Part shown: in pieces, positions 1 through 8,453 of the stretch
Layout of the letters: every line of letters begins with the position of its first letter
Numbering within the stretch: position 1 is the stretch's first letter
Source of the DNA: Streptomyces venezuelae ATCC 10712
GTDB taxonomy: Bacteria > Actinomycetota > Actinomycetes > Streptomycetales > Streptomycetaceae
Direction: 5' to 3'
DNA: 64,000 nucleotides
NCBI RefSeq assembly: GCF_008639165.1
Contig: NZ_CP029197.1
Coordinates: 3,100,001 to 3,164,000 of the forward strand
Notes under the pieces: generated by a model
The model's input: the letters and a program-made list of their open reading frames with translations, nothing else
Told to the model about the DNA's origin: nothing
Database searches by the model: none
Position numbers and translations under genes: made by a program

Positions 1-705
1 GTCGCGGCGGTCGACGAGCCGGGTGGTGCCGGCGTGGTTGGCCTCGCCCGCGAAGTCGTACCGCCAGCGGCCGTGCGGCCAGATGGCGGAGGCGATGCCG
101 ACGGCGTCCCCGGACAGGTCGAGGGCGCGGCCCTGCTCGACGTGGAGTTCGACGAACGCGCCGATGCGGGCGAGCCGTTCGGGGTCGGGGCCGATCCGGG
201 AGGGGTCGTGGCCGGCCGCTTCCATGGCCTGCGGGAGGGTGGTCCCGTCGGCGTCGCGGAGCTCGTACGCCTGCTCCTTCGTCAGCCGGCCCGCGGTGAG
301 GCGGGAGCCGACGCAGGCGAGGCCGAAGCGGGCGCCTTCCTCGTCGCCGAAGTTGACGATGGCGAGGGGCCGCTTGAACGAGGCTCCGCGCGCGCGGAGT
401 TCGTCGAGCGCGGCGAAGGCGGAGACCACGCCGAGGGGGCCGTCGAAGGCGCCGCCGTCCGGGACGGAGTCCAGGTGCGAGCCGGTGACGACGGCGTCTC
501 CCGCGGTCGGGTCGCCGAGCCAGGCCCACTGGTTGCCGTTGCGGTCGGTCTCGACGTCCAGGCGGCGGGCCTCGGCCTGCATCCGGAACCAGAGGCGGCA
601 GTCGGCGTCGGCCTCGGTCCAGGCGTAGCGGCGGTATCCGCCGGAGGCGGCGCTGCGGCCGAGGGGCCGCAGCGACCGCCACATGGCGTGGAAGCTGTCG
701 CTCAC
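1..705 (-). CDS. M20-family amidohydrolase (allantoate amidohydrolase/N-carbamoyl amino acid hydrolase type), C-terminus cut by window edge
   Basis: The reading frame starts at a GTG at 705 and runs off the left edge, so only the N-terminal 235 residues are visible. Zinc-ligand motifs of the M20 peptidase/hydantoinase-carbamoylase family are clear: [15 protein letters not shown] near residue 75, DEEGARFG near residue 110, and GEANHAGTT near the edge. Such enzymes cleave N-carbamoyl or ureido-type amides with two metal ions in the cytoplasm. The GTG overlaps the hutU stop (GTGA at 702-705), so the two are translationally coupled. Family members are usually named allantoate amidohydrolase. The hut context makes an N-formylglutamate or related amide a plausible real substrate, but that is inference. 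Confidence 0.85.
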   Translation of the reverse strand, partial: MSDSFHAMWRSLRPLGRSAASGGYRRYAWTEADADCRLWFRMQAEARRLDVETDRNGNQWAWLGDPTAGDAVVTGSHLDSVPDGGAFDGPLGVVSAFAALDELRARGASFKRPLAIVNFGDEEGARFGLACVGSRLTAGRLTKEQAYELRDADGTTLPQAMEAAGHDPSRIGPDPERLARIGAFVELHVEQGRALDLSGDAVGIASAIWPHGRWRYDFAGEANHAGTTRLVDRRD

Positions 706-2384
706 GCGGAGTCACCCTCGTCGGCCGGGTCGCCCTCGCGCATCGGGACGCGGACGCCCTTCTCGTCGGCGACGCGCTCGGCGATGTCGTAGCCCGCGTC
801 GACGTGGCGGATGACGCCCATGCCGGGGTCGTTGGTGAGGACGCGGCGGATCTTCTCGCCCGCGAGCTTGGTGCCGTCGGCGACCGAGACCTGGCCGGCG
901 TGGATGGAGCGGCCCATGCCGACGCCGCCGCCGTGGTGCAGGGAGACCCAGGAGGCGCCGGAGGCGACGTTCACCATGGCGTTCAGGAGCGGCCAGTCGG
1001 CGATGGCGTCGGAGCCGTCGAGCATGGCCTCGGTCTCGCGGTACGGGGAGGCGACCGAGCCGCAGTCGAGGTGGTCGCGGCCGATGGCGAGGGGCGCGGC
1101 GAGGGTGCCGTTGCCGACCATGTCGTTGAACATGTCGCCGGCCTTGTCGCGCTCGCCCTGGCCGAGCCAGCAGATGCGGGCGGGCAGGCCCTGGAAGTGG
1201 ACGCGCTCGCCGGCCATCTTGATCCAGCGGTGCAGGGACTCGTTCTCGGGGAAGAGGTCGAGGATCGCCTTGTCCGTCTTGTGGATGTCGCTCGCCTCGC
1301 CGGAGAGCGCGGCCCAGCGGAACGGGCCCTTGCCCTCGCAGAACAGCGGGCGGATGTAGGCGGGGACGAAGCCGGGGAAGGCGAACGCCCGGTCGTAGCC
1401 GGCGAGCTGGGCCTCGCCGCGGATCGAGTTGCCGTAGTCGAAGACCTCGGCGCCGGCGTCCATGAAGCCGACCATGGCCTCGACGTGCCGGGCCATCGAC
1501 TCGCGGGCGCGGGTGGTGAATCCGGCCGGGTCCTTCGCGGCCGCGTCGGCCATGTCCTCGAAGGCGATGCCGACGGGGAGGTAGGAGAGCGGGTCGTGCG
1601 CGGAGGTCTGGTCGGTGACGATGTCGATGGGGGCGCCCTCGGCGAGCATCTGCGGGAGCAGTTCGGCGGCGTTGCCGAGGAGGCCGATGGAGAGCGGCCG
1701 GCGGGCGTCGCGGGCCTCGACGGCGAGCTGGAGGGCGTGGGCGAGGTTGTCTGCCTTGACGTCCAGGTAGCGGTGCTCGATGCGGCGCTCGATGGCGCGC
1801 GGGTCGACGTCGATGCAGAGGGCGACGCCGTCGTTCATGGTGACGGCGAGGGGCTGGGCGCCGCCCATGCCGCCGAGGCCGGCGGTGAGGGTGATGGTGC
1901 CGGCCAGGGTGCCGTGGAACTTCTTGGCGGCGACGGCGGCGAAGGTCTCGTAGGTGCCCTGGAGGATGCCCTGGGTGCCGATGTAGATCCAGGATCCGGC
2001 GGTCATCTGGCCGTACATGGTGAGGCCGAGGGCCTCCAGGCGGCGGAACTCCTCCCAGTTGGCCCAGTCGCCGACGAGGTTGGAGTTGGCGATGAGGACG
2101 CGGGGGGCCCACTCGTGGGTCTGCATGACGCCGACGGGGCGGCCGGACTGGACGAGCATCGTCTCGTCCTGCTTCAGCGTCCGGAGGGTGCGGACCATGG
2201 CGTCGAAGGAGCGCCAGTCGCGGGCGGCCTTGCCGGTGCCGCCGTAGACGACGAGCTTGTCGGGGTGCTCGGCGACCTCGGGGTCGAGGTTGTTCTGGAG
2301 CATCCGGAGGGCGGCCTCCTGCTGCCATCCCAGGGCGCTCAGTTCCGTACCGCGCGGGGCCCGTACGGGGCGGGGTCCTGACAT
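702..2384 (-). CDS. hutU: Urocanate hydratase
   Basis: A 560-residue protein, the usual length for urocanase. It converts urocanate to imidazolone propionate with tightly bound NAD+, the second step of histidine breakdown. A glycine-rich [10 protein letters not shown] segment (NAD-binding region) and the [11 protein letters not shown] motif carrying the catalytic cysteine are visible. I chose the ATG at 2384 ([10 protein letters not shown]) because GGAGG lies 8 nt upstream; the longer open frame to 2432 lacks this. The stop overlaps the start of the downstream M20 hydrolase. The intergenic region to the divergent gene at 2489 is short and AT-richer (2400-2450), so it probably carries the hut promoter. 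Confidence 0.95.
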   Translation of the reverse strand: MSGPRPVRAPRGTELSALGWQQEAALRMLQNNLDPEVAEHPDKLVVYGGTGKAARDWRSFDAMVRTLRTLKQDETMLVQSGRPVGVMQTHEWAPRVLIANSNLVGDWANWEEFRRLEALGLTMYGQMTAGSWIYIGTQGILQGTYETFAAVAAKKFHGTLAGTITLTAGLGGMGGAQPLAVTMNDGVALCIDVDPRAIERRIEHRYLDVKADNLAHALQLAVEARDARRPLSIGLLGNAAELLPQMLAEGAPIDIVTDQTSAHDPLSYLPVGIAFEDMADAAAKDPAGFTTRARESMARHVEAMVGFMDAGAEVFDYGNSIRGEAQLAGYDRAFAFPGFVPAYIRPLFCEGKGPFRWAALSGEASDIHKTDKAILDLFPENESLHRWIKMAGERVHFQGLPARICWLGQGERDKAGDMFNDMVGNGTLAAPLAIGRDHLDCGSVASPYRETEAMLDGSDAIADWPLLNAMVNVASGASWVSLHHGGGVGMGRSIHAGQVSVADGTKLAGEKIRRVLTNDPGMGVIRHVDAGYDIAERVADEKGVRVPMREGDPADEGDSA

Positions 2385-2488
2385 GGCGGTGCCTCCTCGA
2401 ATGTCGTTCAGATATTCACATCCTGGCGGCATGAATAGTTGTAGTCAACAGGGCGATGCCCCGCGCCCCGGCGATTCGGGGTGATGGG

Positions 2489-3814
2489 ATGGAGCACATG
2501 GCCTCCTCCCGTCGCGATCTCGCCGTCCGAGCCTCCGTCGATCAAGGACTCCTCTCCCCCGCCGAACCGGTCGTCGCACTGCTCGACACGGCCGGCATCC
2601 GCGCCTCCGCCGCCGCGCTGACCAGCGCTTTCGCCGCCGTCACCGAGGCGCACGTGCTGCACGCCTTCGCCGTCAAGGCCGCCCCGCTCGTCCCCGTGCT
2701 CCGCCTCCTGCACGCGGCCGGGCTCGGCGTCGAGGTCGCGAGCCCCGGCGAACTCGCCCTCGCGCGCGCCGCCGGTGTCCCGCCCACCCACACCGTGCTC
2801 GACTCCCCCGCCAAGACCCCCGCCGAGCTGCGCCAGGCCCTCGCCCTCGGCATCGCCGTCAACGCCGACAACCTCCAGGAACTGGCCAGGCTCGACGCGC
2901 TCGTCGCCTCCGCGCCCACCGCCTCACCCCTTGGACTCCGGGTGAACCCGCAGGTCGGAGCCGGTTCCATCGGCGCGCTCTCCACCGCGACGGCCACCTC
3001 CAAGTTCGGCGTGGCACTCCGCGACGAGGGGGCCCGCAAGACCGTCGTCCAGGCCTACCTGGAGCGCCCCTGGCTCACCCGGCTGCACACCCACACCGGC
3101 TCCCAGGGCGTCCCGCTCGCCCTGATGGCCGCCGGGGTCGGGGAGGTGTACGCGCTCGCCGAGGAGATCAACCGGGCGGCCGGCCGGCAGCAGATCGACA
3201 CCCTCGACATCGGCGGCGGACTCCCGGTCAACTTCGCCTCCGACGAGGAGACGCCGACGTACGCCGAGTACGCCCGGCTGCTCGCCGACACCGTCCCCGG
3301 GCTCTTCGACGGCCGCTACCGCCTGGTGACCGAGTTCGGCCGCTCGCTGCTCGCCAAGCACGGCACGGTCCTCGCCCGGGTGGAGTACACCAAGACCTCC
3401 GGCGGCCGCCCCATCGCCGTCACCCACGCGGGCGTGCAGCTCGCCACCCGGACGGTCTACGCCCCCGAGTCCTGGCCGCTGCGCGTCCTCGCGTACGACT
3501 CCGAGGGCCGCCCCCGCACCGGCGACGTCACCGTCCAGGACGTGGCGGGCCCGGCCTGCTTCGCCGGGGACCTGCTCGCCACGGGCCGCGCGCTCCCACT
3601 GCTGCACCCGGGGGACGTGGTGGCCGTGCCGGACACCGGGGCGTACTACTTCTCCCACCACTACGCGTACAACAGCCTGCTCCGGCCGCCCGTCCACGGC
3701 TTCACGGTGGACGAGGACGGCGCGGTCGTCTTCGCGGCCGTACGGAAGCCCCAGACGCTCGCGGAGATCGTCGCGGACTCGGGCGGCGGCCTCGCCGACG
3801 CCCTGGTCCGGTAG
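2489..3814 (+). CDS. PLP-dependent decarboxylase, Orn/DAP/Arg decarboxylase family 2 (LysA-like)
   Basis: About 441 residues with an alanine-racemase-fold N-terminal barrel: HAFAVKAAP contains the PLP-binding lysine, DIGGGLPVNF is the phosphate-binding loop, and EFGRSLLAKHG follows. The C-terminal beta domain has GPACFAGDLL (active-site Cys-Asp type motif) and DTGAYYFSHHYAYNS. Members decarboxylate or racemise basic amino acids. It is divergent from hutU and is not part of an obvious lysine operon, so it may be a paralogue of diaminopimelate decarboxylase with another substrate. The start is uncertain: ATG codons at 2456, 2489 and 2498 are all in frame, and I prefer 2489 because a GGGGTGAT stretch precedes it. 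Confidence 0.8.
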   Translation: MEHMASSRRDLAVRASVDQGLLSPAEPVVALLDTAGIRASAAALTSAFAAVTEAHVLHAFAVKAAPLVPVLRLLHAAGLGVEVASPGELALARAAGVPPTHTVLDSPAKTPAELRQALALGIAVNADNLQELARLDALVASAPTASPLGLRVNPQVGAGSIGALSTATATSKFGVALRDEGARKTVVQAYLERPWLTRLHTHTGSQGVPLALMAAGVGEVYALAEEINRAAGRQQIDTLDIGGGLPVNFASDEETPTYAEYARLLADTVPGLFDGRYRLVTEFGRSLLAKHGTVLARVEYTKTSGGRPIAVTHAGVQLATRTVYAPESWPLRVLAYDSEGRPRTGDVTVQDVAGPACFAGDLLATGRALPLLHPGDVVAVPDTGAYYFSHHYAYNSLLRPPVHGFTVDEDGAVVFAAVRKPQTLAEIVADSGGGLADALVR

Positions 3815-3846
3815 CGGACGCCCGGTCCGCCGGTTTCGATGAAGCC

Positions 3847-4332
3847 ATGACTGGAACGGGAACGGGTACGAACACCACCTCCGTCGCCGTCGAGCGCCGG
3901 GTCGAGGCCTCCCCCGGCAGGATCTGGGAGTCGATCACCGACCTGCCGGACATGCCCAGGGTCCTCTCCGGCGTCGAGCGGGTCGAGGTGCTCACCGAGG
4001 GCGGCTTCGGCGTGGGCACCCGCTGGCGCGAGACCCGGCGGATGCTGGGCAAGGAGGCCACCGAGGAGATGCTGGTGACGGAGTGCGAACCGCCCGACCG
4101 GTACGTCACGGTCGCCGACTCGCACGGCATGCACTACGTCTCCGAGATCACCCTCACGCCCGCCGGCGAGGGGGCCACCACCCTGCGGATGGCCTTCTCC
4201 GCCCGGCCCGTCCGGGGCCGCAAGGCCGGGTTCCTCTCCCGGCTGCTGGCCCGCTTCGGCGCGAAGGCGGTCGCCAAGGCGCTCACGAAGGACCTGGCCG
4301 AGATCGCGCGCGCGGTCGAGTCCAGGACCTGA
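3847..4332 (+). CDS. SRPBCC-superfamily protein (polyketide cyclase/dehydrase-like lipid-transport fold)
   Basis: A 161-residue protein beginning after the 3' end of the decarboxylase gene. The opening VERRVEASPGRIWESITDLPDMPRVL stretch (read here in two parts: VERRVEASPGRIWESI and TDLPDMPRVL) and the later LTPAGEGATTLRMAFSARP are typical of the START-like SRPBCC fold, which forms a hydrophobic ligand pocket. The family covers polyketide cyclases, hydrolase-like proteins and stress proteins, so no substrate can be assigned. The C-terminal helix (residues 125-160) is amphipathic and basic. It lies in the same direction as the upstream gene and 32 nt away, so co-transcription is possible. Confidence 0.75.
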   Translation: MTGTGTGTNTTSVAVERRVEASPGRIWESITDLPDMPRVLSGVERVEVLTEGGFGVGTRWRETRRMLGKEATEEMLVTECEPPDRYVTVADSHGMHYVSEITLTPAGEGATTLRMAFSARPVRGRKAGFLSRLLARFGAKAVAKALTKDLAEIARAVESRT

Positions 4333-4472
4333 CGGACGAGCTGCGGGCAATTTCCGCCAGACCCTGGCATGTTCCGATGGAAAATGCCAGAACGCCTCCC
4401 CTGGAGCGCTGCGTTCAGTAACGTCACCGTCACTGCCGCACGTTCGCACGCCGCATCGGGAGGGGAATCCGC

Positions 4473-4895
4473 GTGCCCGGAATCGACGAGTGCCTTCTGG
4501 AGGCCATGGCCCTGCCGGGCGCTCGCGGAGCCTCCCTGGTCGACTGGACCAGCGGGCTCGCCCTCGGGACGGCGGGTGACTCCCCGGTCGGCGACCACGA
4601 GACGACGGCCGCCGAGACCGCCGAACTGGCCCGCGCCGCCGCCGAGTTCGACTCCTTCGCGGCCGGCGGTCAGACATTCGCCGGCTCGGCCGTCTCCTCC
4701 GCCGGCGCCGTCGGCGAACCGCCCGTCGAGGACCTCATCGTCACCACCCGCGCCGGATACCACGTCCTCCGCTTCGTCGCGACCTCCTTCGACAGCAGCG
4801 TCTTCCTCCACCTCTGGCTCGACCGCGACACCGGCAACCTCGCCCTCGCCCGCATCCGGCTGCGCGACCTCGCCGAAAGGCTGGTCCTGGGATGA
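4473..4895 (+). CDS. Roadblock/LC7-like small regulatory protein, first paralogue
   Basis: A 140-residue protein starting at GTG 4473 behind GGGAGGGGAAT. It shares with the protein at 6150 the motif ASLVDWTSGLALGT (there ALVDYTSGMALGT), followed by a region ending VEDLIVTTRAGYHVLRF and FLHLWLDRDTGNLALARIRL. The pattern resembles the Roadblock/LC7 fold used with small GTPases, but sequence alone makes this moderate evidence. The stop overlaps the next gene (ATGA at 4892). It starts a cluster of four related genes to 6521. Confidence 0.6.
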   Translation: MPGIDECLLEAMALPGARGASLVDWTSGLALGTAGDSPVGDHETTAAETAELARAAAEFDSFAAGGQTFAGSAVSSAGAVGEPPVEDLIVTTRAGYHVLRFVATSFDSSVFLHLWLDRDTGNLALARIRLRDLAERLVLG

Positions 4896-5665
4896 GCGCC
4901 GTCGCCGCCCCCGTCTCCCCCATGCTGGTCCGGCTCGCCGCCGAGAAGGCCACCGGCGCCCTGCTCCGCGACCACGGCACGCTCTACCTCGTCGACGGCC
5001 GGGTCGTGCACGCCGAGAGTCCCGCCGCCCCCGGCGTCGACGTCCTCCTCACCACCGGCGGACGGCTGCCCCGCGAGGGCTGGGACGAGGCCGTCGACCG
5101 CGCCGGGGCGCACCGCGCCGTCGGCCGCTTCCTCGTCGACAGCGGCCGGCTCCACGACGGCGAGCTGGAGATCTGCCACCTCGGCGCCGTCTTCGACGCG
5201 GCCTTCTTCGCCCTCTCCCCCACCAGCGGACCGACCCGCTTCCGGTACGGGGTGGGGCACTGGTTCGGCACGGTGCGGCCGGTCTCCGCCGAGGCCGTCG
5301 AGCGCGAGACCGTACGCCGCCGGGAACTCCTCGACGCCGTCTGGCCGTACGCCGCCGTGGACACCGCCCCGGTCGTGCCCCGCCCCGCCGCCCCCGGCCA
5401 GACCGTGGGGGCGCGCCAGCGGGCGCTGCTCGCCGCGGCTGACGGGCGGCGGACCCCGGCGGAGCTGGCCAGGCTGCTCGGCCGGCCCGCCTTCCACACC
5501 CTCCTCGACGTCCGCCGGCTCGCCGCCGCCGGACTGGTCGAGACCCCGCTCGACCCCGCCCCCGTGCCGCCGCCGCCCTTACCGGCCTGGCCGGCCCCGC
5601 AGGTGGCGGATCCCGACATCGCCCTGCTGCGCCGGCTCCGTGACGCCCTGGAGGCACACCTGTGA
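4892..5665 (+). CDS. DUF4388-like (PATAN-type) regulatory protein
   Basis: A 257-residue protein. The N-terminal stretch MLVRLAAEKATGALLRDHGT followed by LYLVDGRVVHAESP resembles DUF4388/PATAN domains, in which a small beta-helical module reads whether a cell is signalling. The C-terminal part (residues 165-215; RQRALLAAADGRRTPAELA then LLGRPAFHTLLDVRRLAAAG) looks like a winged helix. It is translationally coupled to both neighbours, with overlaps at 4892 and 5662-5665. It is probably a signalling partner of the flanking roadblock-like proteins. I do not know a characterised homologue. Confidence 0.6.
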   Translation: MSAVAAPVSPMLVRLAAEKATGALLRDHGTLYLVDGRVVHAESPAAPGVDVLLTTGGRLPREGWDEAVDRAGAHRAVGRFLVDSGRLHDGELEICHLGAVFDAAFFALSPTSGPTRFRYGVGHWFGTVRPVSAEAVERETVRRRELLDAVWPYAAVDTAPVVPRPAAPGQTVGARQRALLAAADGRRTPAELARLLGRPAFHTLLDVRRLAAAGLVETPLDPAPVPPPPLPAWPAPQVADPDIALLRRLRDALEAHL

Positions 5666-5706
5666 TGAGGCGTGCCCTGCGCCTGCGCGCCGAAAGGAAA
5701 CAGCTC

Positions 5707-6099
5707 ATGACGGCAGAAGCCGAGGTACTCGGCGAGCTCCGAAGGCTGCGGGCCCGGCTGCCCCAGCTCACCGGGGCGCTCGCGGCCAGTGCCGACGGGC
5801 TCGTCCTGGCCCACGACACCGTGGACGGCGAGGCGGAGAGCGTGGCCGCGCTGACGGCGGCGGCGCTCGGCGTCGGCCAGCGGCTGACGGACTCCACCGG
5901 CCAGGGCCGCTTCCGGGAGCTGCTGGTACGCGGCGAGAACGGCTACGTGGCGACGTACGCGGCGGGCGGCGCGGCCGTCCTGACGCTGCTCGCCGAGCCC
6001 CGGATCAACGTGGGGCGGCTCCATCTGGAGGCCCGCAGGTCCAGCGTCCGGATAGGCGAACTCGTCGACGGCGCGCTGGAGCGCAGAGACCTGAACTGA
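5707..6099 (+). CDS. Roadblock/LC7 domain protein
   Basis: About 130 residues beginning MTAEAEVLGELRRLRARLPQ and continuing TGALAASADGLVLAHDT, the classic N-terminal layout of a bacterial Roadblock/LC7 (MglB-like) protein. Such proteins form dimers and regulate small GTPases or serve as scaffolds. I chose the ATG at 5707 because GAAAGGAAA precedes it and because family proteins start at this helix. A GTG at 5662 overlapping the previous stop is an alternative that adds 15 arginine-rich residues. No MglA-like GTPase is present in the cluster. Confidence 0.7.
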   Translation: MTAEAEVLGELRRLRARLPQLTGALAASADGLVLAHDTVDGEAESVAALTAAALGVGQRLTDSTGQGRFRELLVRGENGYVATYAAGGAAVLTLLAEPRINVGRLHLEARRSSVRIGELVDGALERRDLN

Positions 6100-6149
6100 C
6101 GTAGCGCACAACGAAGAAGACCCGTACACGAAAAGGAAGTGCGACACCC

Positions 6150-6521
6150 ATGGCGAACACCGAGACCTCGCTCAAGGAAGCCACCGCGATCGACGGCGCC
6201 GTCGGCGCGGCCCTCGTCGACTACACCAGCGGCATGGCCCTCGGCACCATCGGCGGTGGCAAGGAGCTCGATCTGAACGTGGCGGCGGCCGGCAACACCG
6301 ACGTGGTGCGGGCCAAGGTCCGGGCGATGGAGATGCTCGGCCTCGGCGACGAGATCGAGGACATCCTGATCACCCTCGGCCGGCAGTACCACCTGATCCG
6401 GCTGCTCAAGGGCCCCGGCAAGAACGGCCTGTTCCTCTACCTCGCCCTGGACAAGGACCGGGCCAACCTGGCGATGGCCCGCCACCAGCTGAAGAAGATC
6501 GAGGCGGAGCTGGAGGTCTGA
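6150..6521 (+). CDS. Roadblock/LC7-like small regulatory protein, second paralogue
   Basis: A 123-residue protein with AIDGAVGAALVDYTSGMALG near the N-terminus and EDILITLGRQYHLIRLLKG in the middle, matching the paralogue at 4473. It has its own AAAAGGAAG ribosome-binding site and a 50-nt gap from the previous gene, unlike the overlapping upstream genes. It converges with the RpiR regulator with only 14 nt between them. The role is probably a protein-protein interaction module; the partner is not visible. Confidence 0.65.
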   Translation: MANTETSLKEATAIDGAVGAALVDYTSGMALGTIGGGKELDLNVAAAGNTDVVRAKVRAMEMLGLGDEIEDILITLGRQYHLIRLLKGPGKNGLFLYLALDKDRANLAMARHQLKKIEAELEV

Positions 6522-6535
6522 CGCCTCCCGGCCCC

Positions 6536-7381
6536 CTACTCGACGAACAGGCCCCGCGCCGCCGCCTTCGTGTCGAACTCCTCCAGGCGCGCCTGCGCGT
6601 CCGGGAGTTCGTCCGCCATGGCCTCCAGGAGGACCCGGCCGAGCATCATCGGCGCGCAGGCGGTGTCGAAGGCGAGCCCGGTGCCGACGGCGGCCGGGAT
6701 CAGCAGGTCGCTGTGGGCGGCGACGGGCGCGAACGCCGACTCGGCGACGGTGACGACCGTGAGCCCGGCCGCCCGCGCGTACTCCAGGGCCTCGACGACC
6801 TCGCGCGGGTGCCGGGGCAGCGCGAAGCACAGCAGGGCGGTGGCCCCGGCGCGTACGGCGGCGTCGACGCGGTCCGTGAGCATCGAGCCGGCCTCGTCGA
6901 GGAGCCGGACGTCGGGGTGCACCTTGGCGGCGAAGTAGGCGAAGCCGCGCGCCTGTGAGGACGCGGCGCGCAGTCCGAGCACGGGCAGCGGCCGGGAGCG
7001 GGCGAGCAGCCGCCCGGCCCGCTCGACGGGCACCGGGTCGGCGAGCAGTCCGGCGAGGTGCCTGAGGTTCTCGATCTCGGCGAGCACGGCCTGCTGGTAC
7101 TCGTTGAGCACCTCGCCGCGGGCTTCGGCGTCGTCCGGCTCGGGCGGCGCGACCTCGCGCAGGTGGCGGCGGAGGGCCGGGTAGCCGTCGAAGCCGAGGG
7201 CGACGGCGAAGCGGGTGACGGAGGGCTGGCTGACCCCGGCGAGCTCGGCGAGCTCGACGCTGGACAGGAACGGCACGTCTCCGGAGCGCCGCACCATGCA
7301 GTGGGCGATCCGGCGCTGGGTCGGCGTCAGCCGGTGGCCCTCGAAGAGCGCCTGCAGCCGGCCGGCGGTGCTGTCGCTCAT
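6536..7381 (-). CDS. MurR/RpiR-family transcriptional regulator
   Basis: A 281-residue protein. The N-terminal RpiR-type helix-turn-helix is seen in LAELAGVSQPSVTRFAVALG near residues 40-60. The C-terminal half (residues 110-270) is a SIS sugar-isomerase domain, with VLGLRAASSQARGFAYF and GATALLCFALPRHPREVVEA typical of phosphosugar sensing. The ATG at 7381 (MSDSTAG) has AAGGGG 6-7 nt upstream; the frame is open to a GTG at 7396. Regulators of this family control sugar or amino-sugar catabolism, but no target operon is adjacent. Confidence 0.85.
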   Translation of the reverse strand: MSDSTAGRLQALFEGHRLTPTQRRIAHCMVRRSGDVPFLSSVELAELAGVSQPSVTRFAVALGFDGYPALRRHLREVAPPEPDDAEARGEVLNEYQQAVLAEIENLRHLAGLLADPVPVERAGRLLARSRPLPVLGLRAASSQARGFAYFAAKVHPDVRLLDEAGSMLTDRVDAAVRAGATALLCFALPRHPREVVEALEYARAAGLTVVTVAESAFAPVAAHSDLLIPAAVGTGLAFDTACAPMMLGRVLLEAMADELPDAQARLEEFDTKAAARGLFVE

Positions 7382-7439
7382 GCCATGCCCCTTCACCTAT
7401 TCATACGCGGATCTCCTGTATAAGGATATGCACAGCAGG

Positions 7440-8030
7440 TCAGGCCGTGGGCCACTCCAGCATCCGGCCCTCGTGGACCACGGGCCGGCGGCCCACCACG
7501 AACAGCGGAACCCGCGCCTCCATGGCGGTGGCCAGGTCGTCGAGCATGACCGCCAGGCCCGGCCACGGGCGCTCGTGGTCCGGATCGCCGAAGGAGAGCT
7601 CCCCGACGGTCCCGTACCCGGCCTCCCGGTGGTCCACGAAGAGCAGGTCACCGGTGACGGACCGGGCGAACGGAACCCAGCGCGCGTGCGCGGTCCTGCC
7701 GACCTCGTCCTCGTACCCCTCCTCGGCGAACTCGGCCGCCCGGGAGGCGAGGTGGCGCTGCCCCTCCAGGACCTGCCCGGTGCCCAGGAGGCTGTGGCCG
7801 ATGACGAAGGCCCCCGGCTCGTCGCTCGCCACGCGCGGCACGACGCCGTCGCAGACCGAGAGCAGCGCGCGCAGGGCGGGGTCCAGCGGGAAGCCGAGGC
7901 CGTCCTCCAGGGCGGCGAGGTCGGCCTCCGGGGCGCCGGGACGCAGGGCGGCGTGGTCGTCGGGCGCGTGCTTCTCCAGCCAGTGGGTGATCCTGGACCA
8001 GGCCGAGCGGACGTCGTCGGCGTCAGACAT
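7440..8030 (-). CDS. SMI1/KNR4 (SUKH)-family protein
   Basis: A 196-residue protein. The pattern APEADLAALEDGLGFPLDPA followed by LRALLSVCDGV and, later, FVPFARSVTGDLLFVDH-like wording (here WVPFARSVTGDLLFVDH) is diagnostic of SMI1/KNR4 domains. These appear as stand-alone proteins in Streptomyces and as immunity proteins in contact-dependent toxin systems. No toxin gene is adjacent, so a housekeeping or orphan immunity role is equally possible. The ATG at 8030 has GGAG 6 nt upstream. Confidence 0.8.
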   Translation of the reverse strand: MSDADDVRSAWSRITHWLEKHAPDDHAALRPGAPEADLAALEDGLGFPLDPALRALLSVCDGVVPRVASDEPGAFVIGHSLLGTGQVLEGQRHLASRAAEFAEEGYEDEVGRTAHARWVPFARSVTGDLLFVDHREAGYGTVGELSFGDPDHERPWPGLAVMLDDLATAMEARVPLFVVGRRPVVHEGRMLEWPTA

Positions 8031-8157
8031 GGATGACTCCCGGTTCGAAGGGGCGTACGAGATCTTTCCTACACCACCTCCGCCCGGGACTCCCCGGGAA
8101 CGGGCCAGCCCGCGCCCGGCACCAACGCCCGCATGAGGCCTCGCCGTTGGACCGGAA

Positions 8158-8199
8158 ACGACGACGGGCCCCCCGCCTCGGCGAGGGGCCCGTCGTCGT
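8158..8199. terminator. Strong hairpin, likely terminator
   Basis: A perfect 15-bp inverted repeat (8158-8172 with 8185-8199) around a 12-nt loop. It lies upstream of the SMI1 gene start and downstream of the cystathionine beta-synthase stop, so it probably ends the minus-strand CBS transcript, together with the next inverted repeat. Confidence 0.6.
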
Positions 8200-8216
8200 G
8201 ACGAGGTGTTCGGCGC

Positions 8217-8265
8217 GGGGACCGCCGCACCCCCGTTACCGGGGGGCGGGACGACGGCGGTCCCC
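8217..8265. terminator. Second hairpin downstream of CBS
   Basis: GGGGACCGCCG (8217-8227) is complementary to CGGCGGTCCCC (8255-8265), with an inner CCCCCG/CGGGGG pair. It sits 190 nt past the CBS stop. The remaining 8266-8453 shows no gene or clear signal. Confidence 0.45.
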
Positions 8266-8453
8266 GCGAGGACACGGGCCCGGGTCAGGGCCGGTCTCCG
8301 CGTCCGGCGGCGTCGTCTGGAGGTCCGGGAGCCGCTCCGGAGGTCCGTGACGCCGACAACCACCACTGTGCCGGACCCGTGTTAAGCGGGTGCTGCGGGT
8401 ACGTGTCGCGCTCGTACCGATTGCGCGAACGCCGCCGCCGCGCCCGCCGGGTG

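Noticed and set aside
7440..8030. Toxin-immunity pair with the SMI1/KNR4 protein
   Set aside because: No polymorphic toxin, WXG100 or secretion gene is adjacent; the family also occurs alone.
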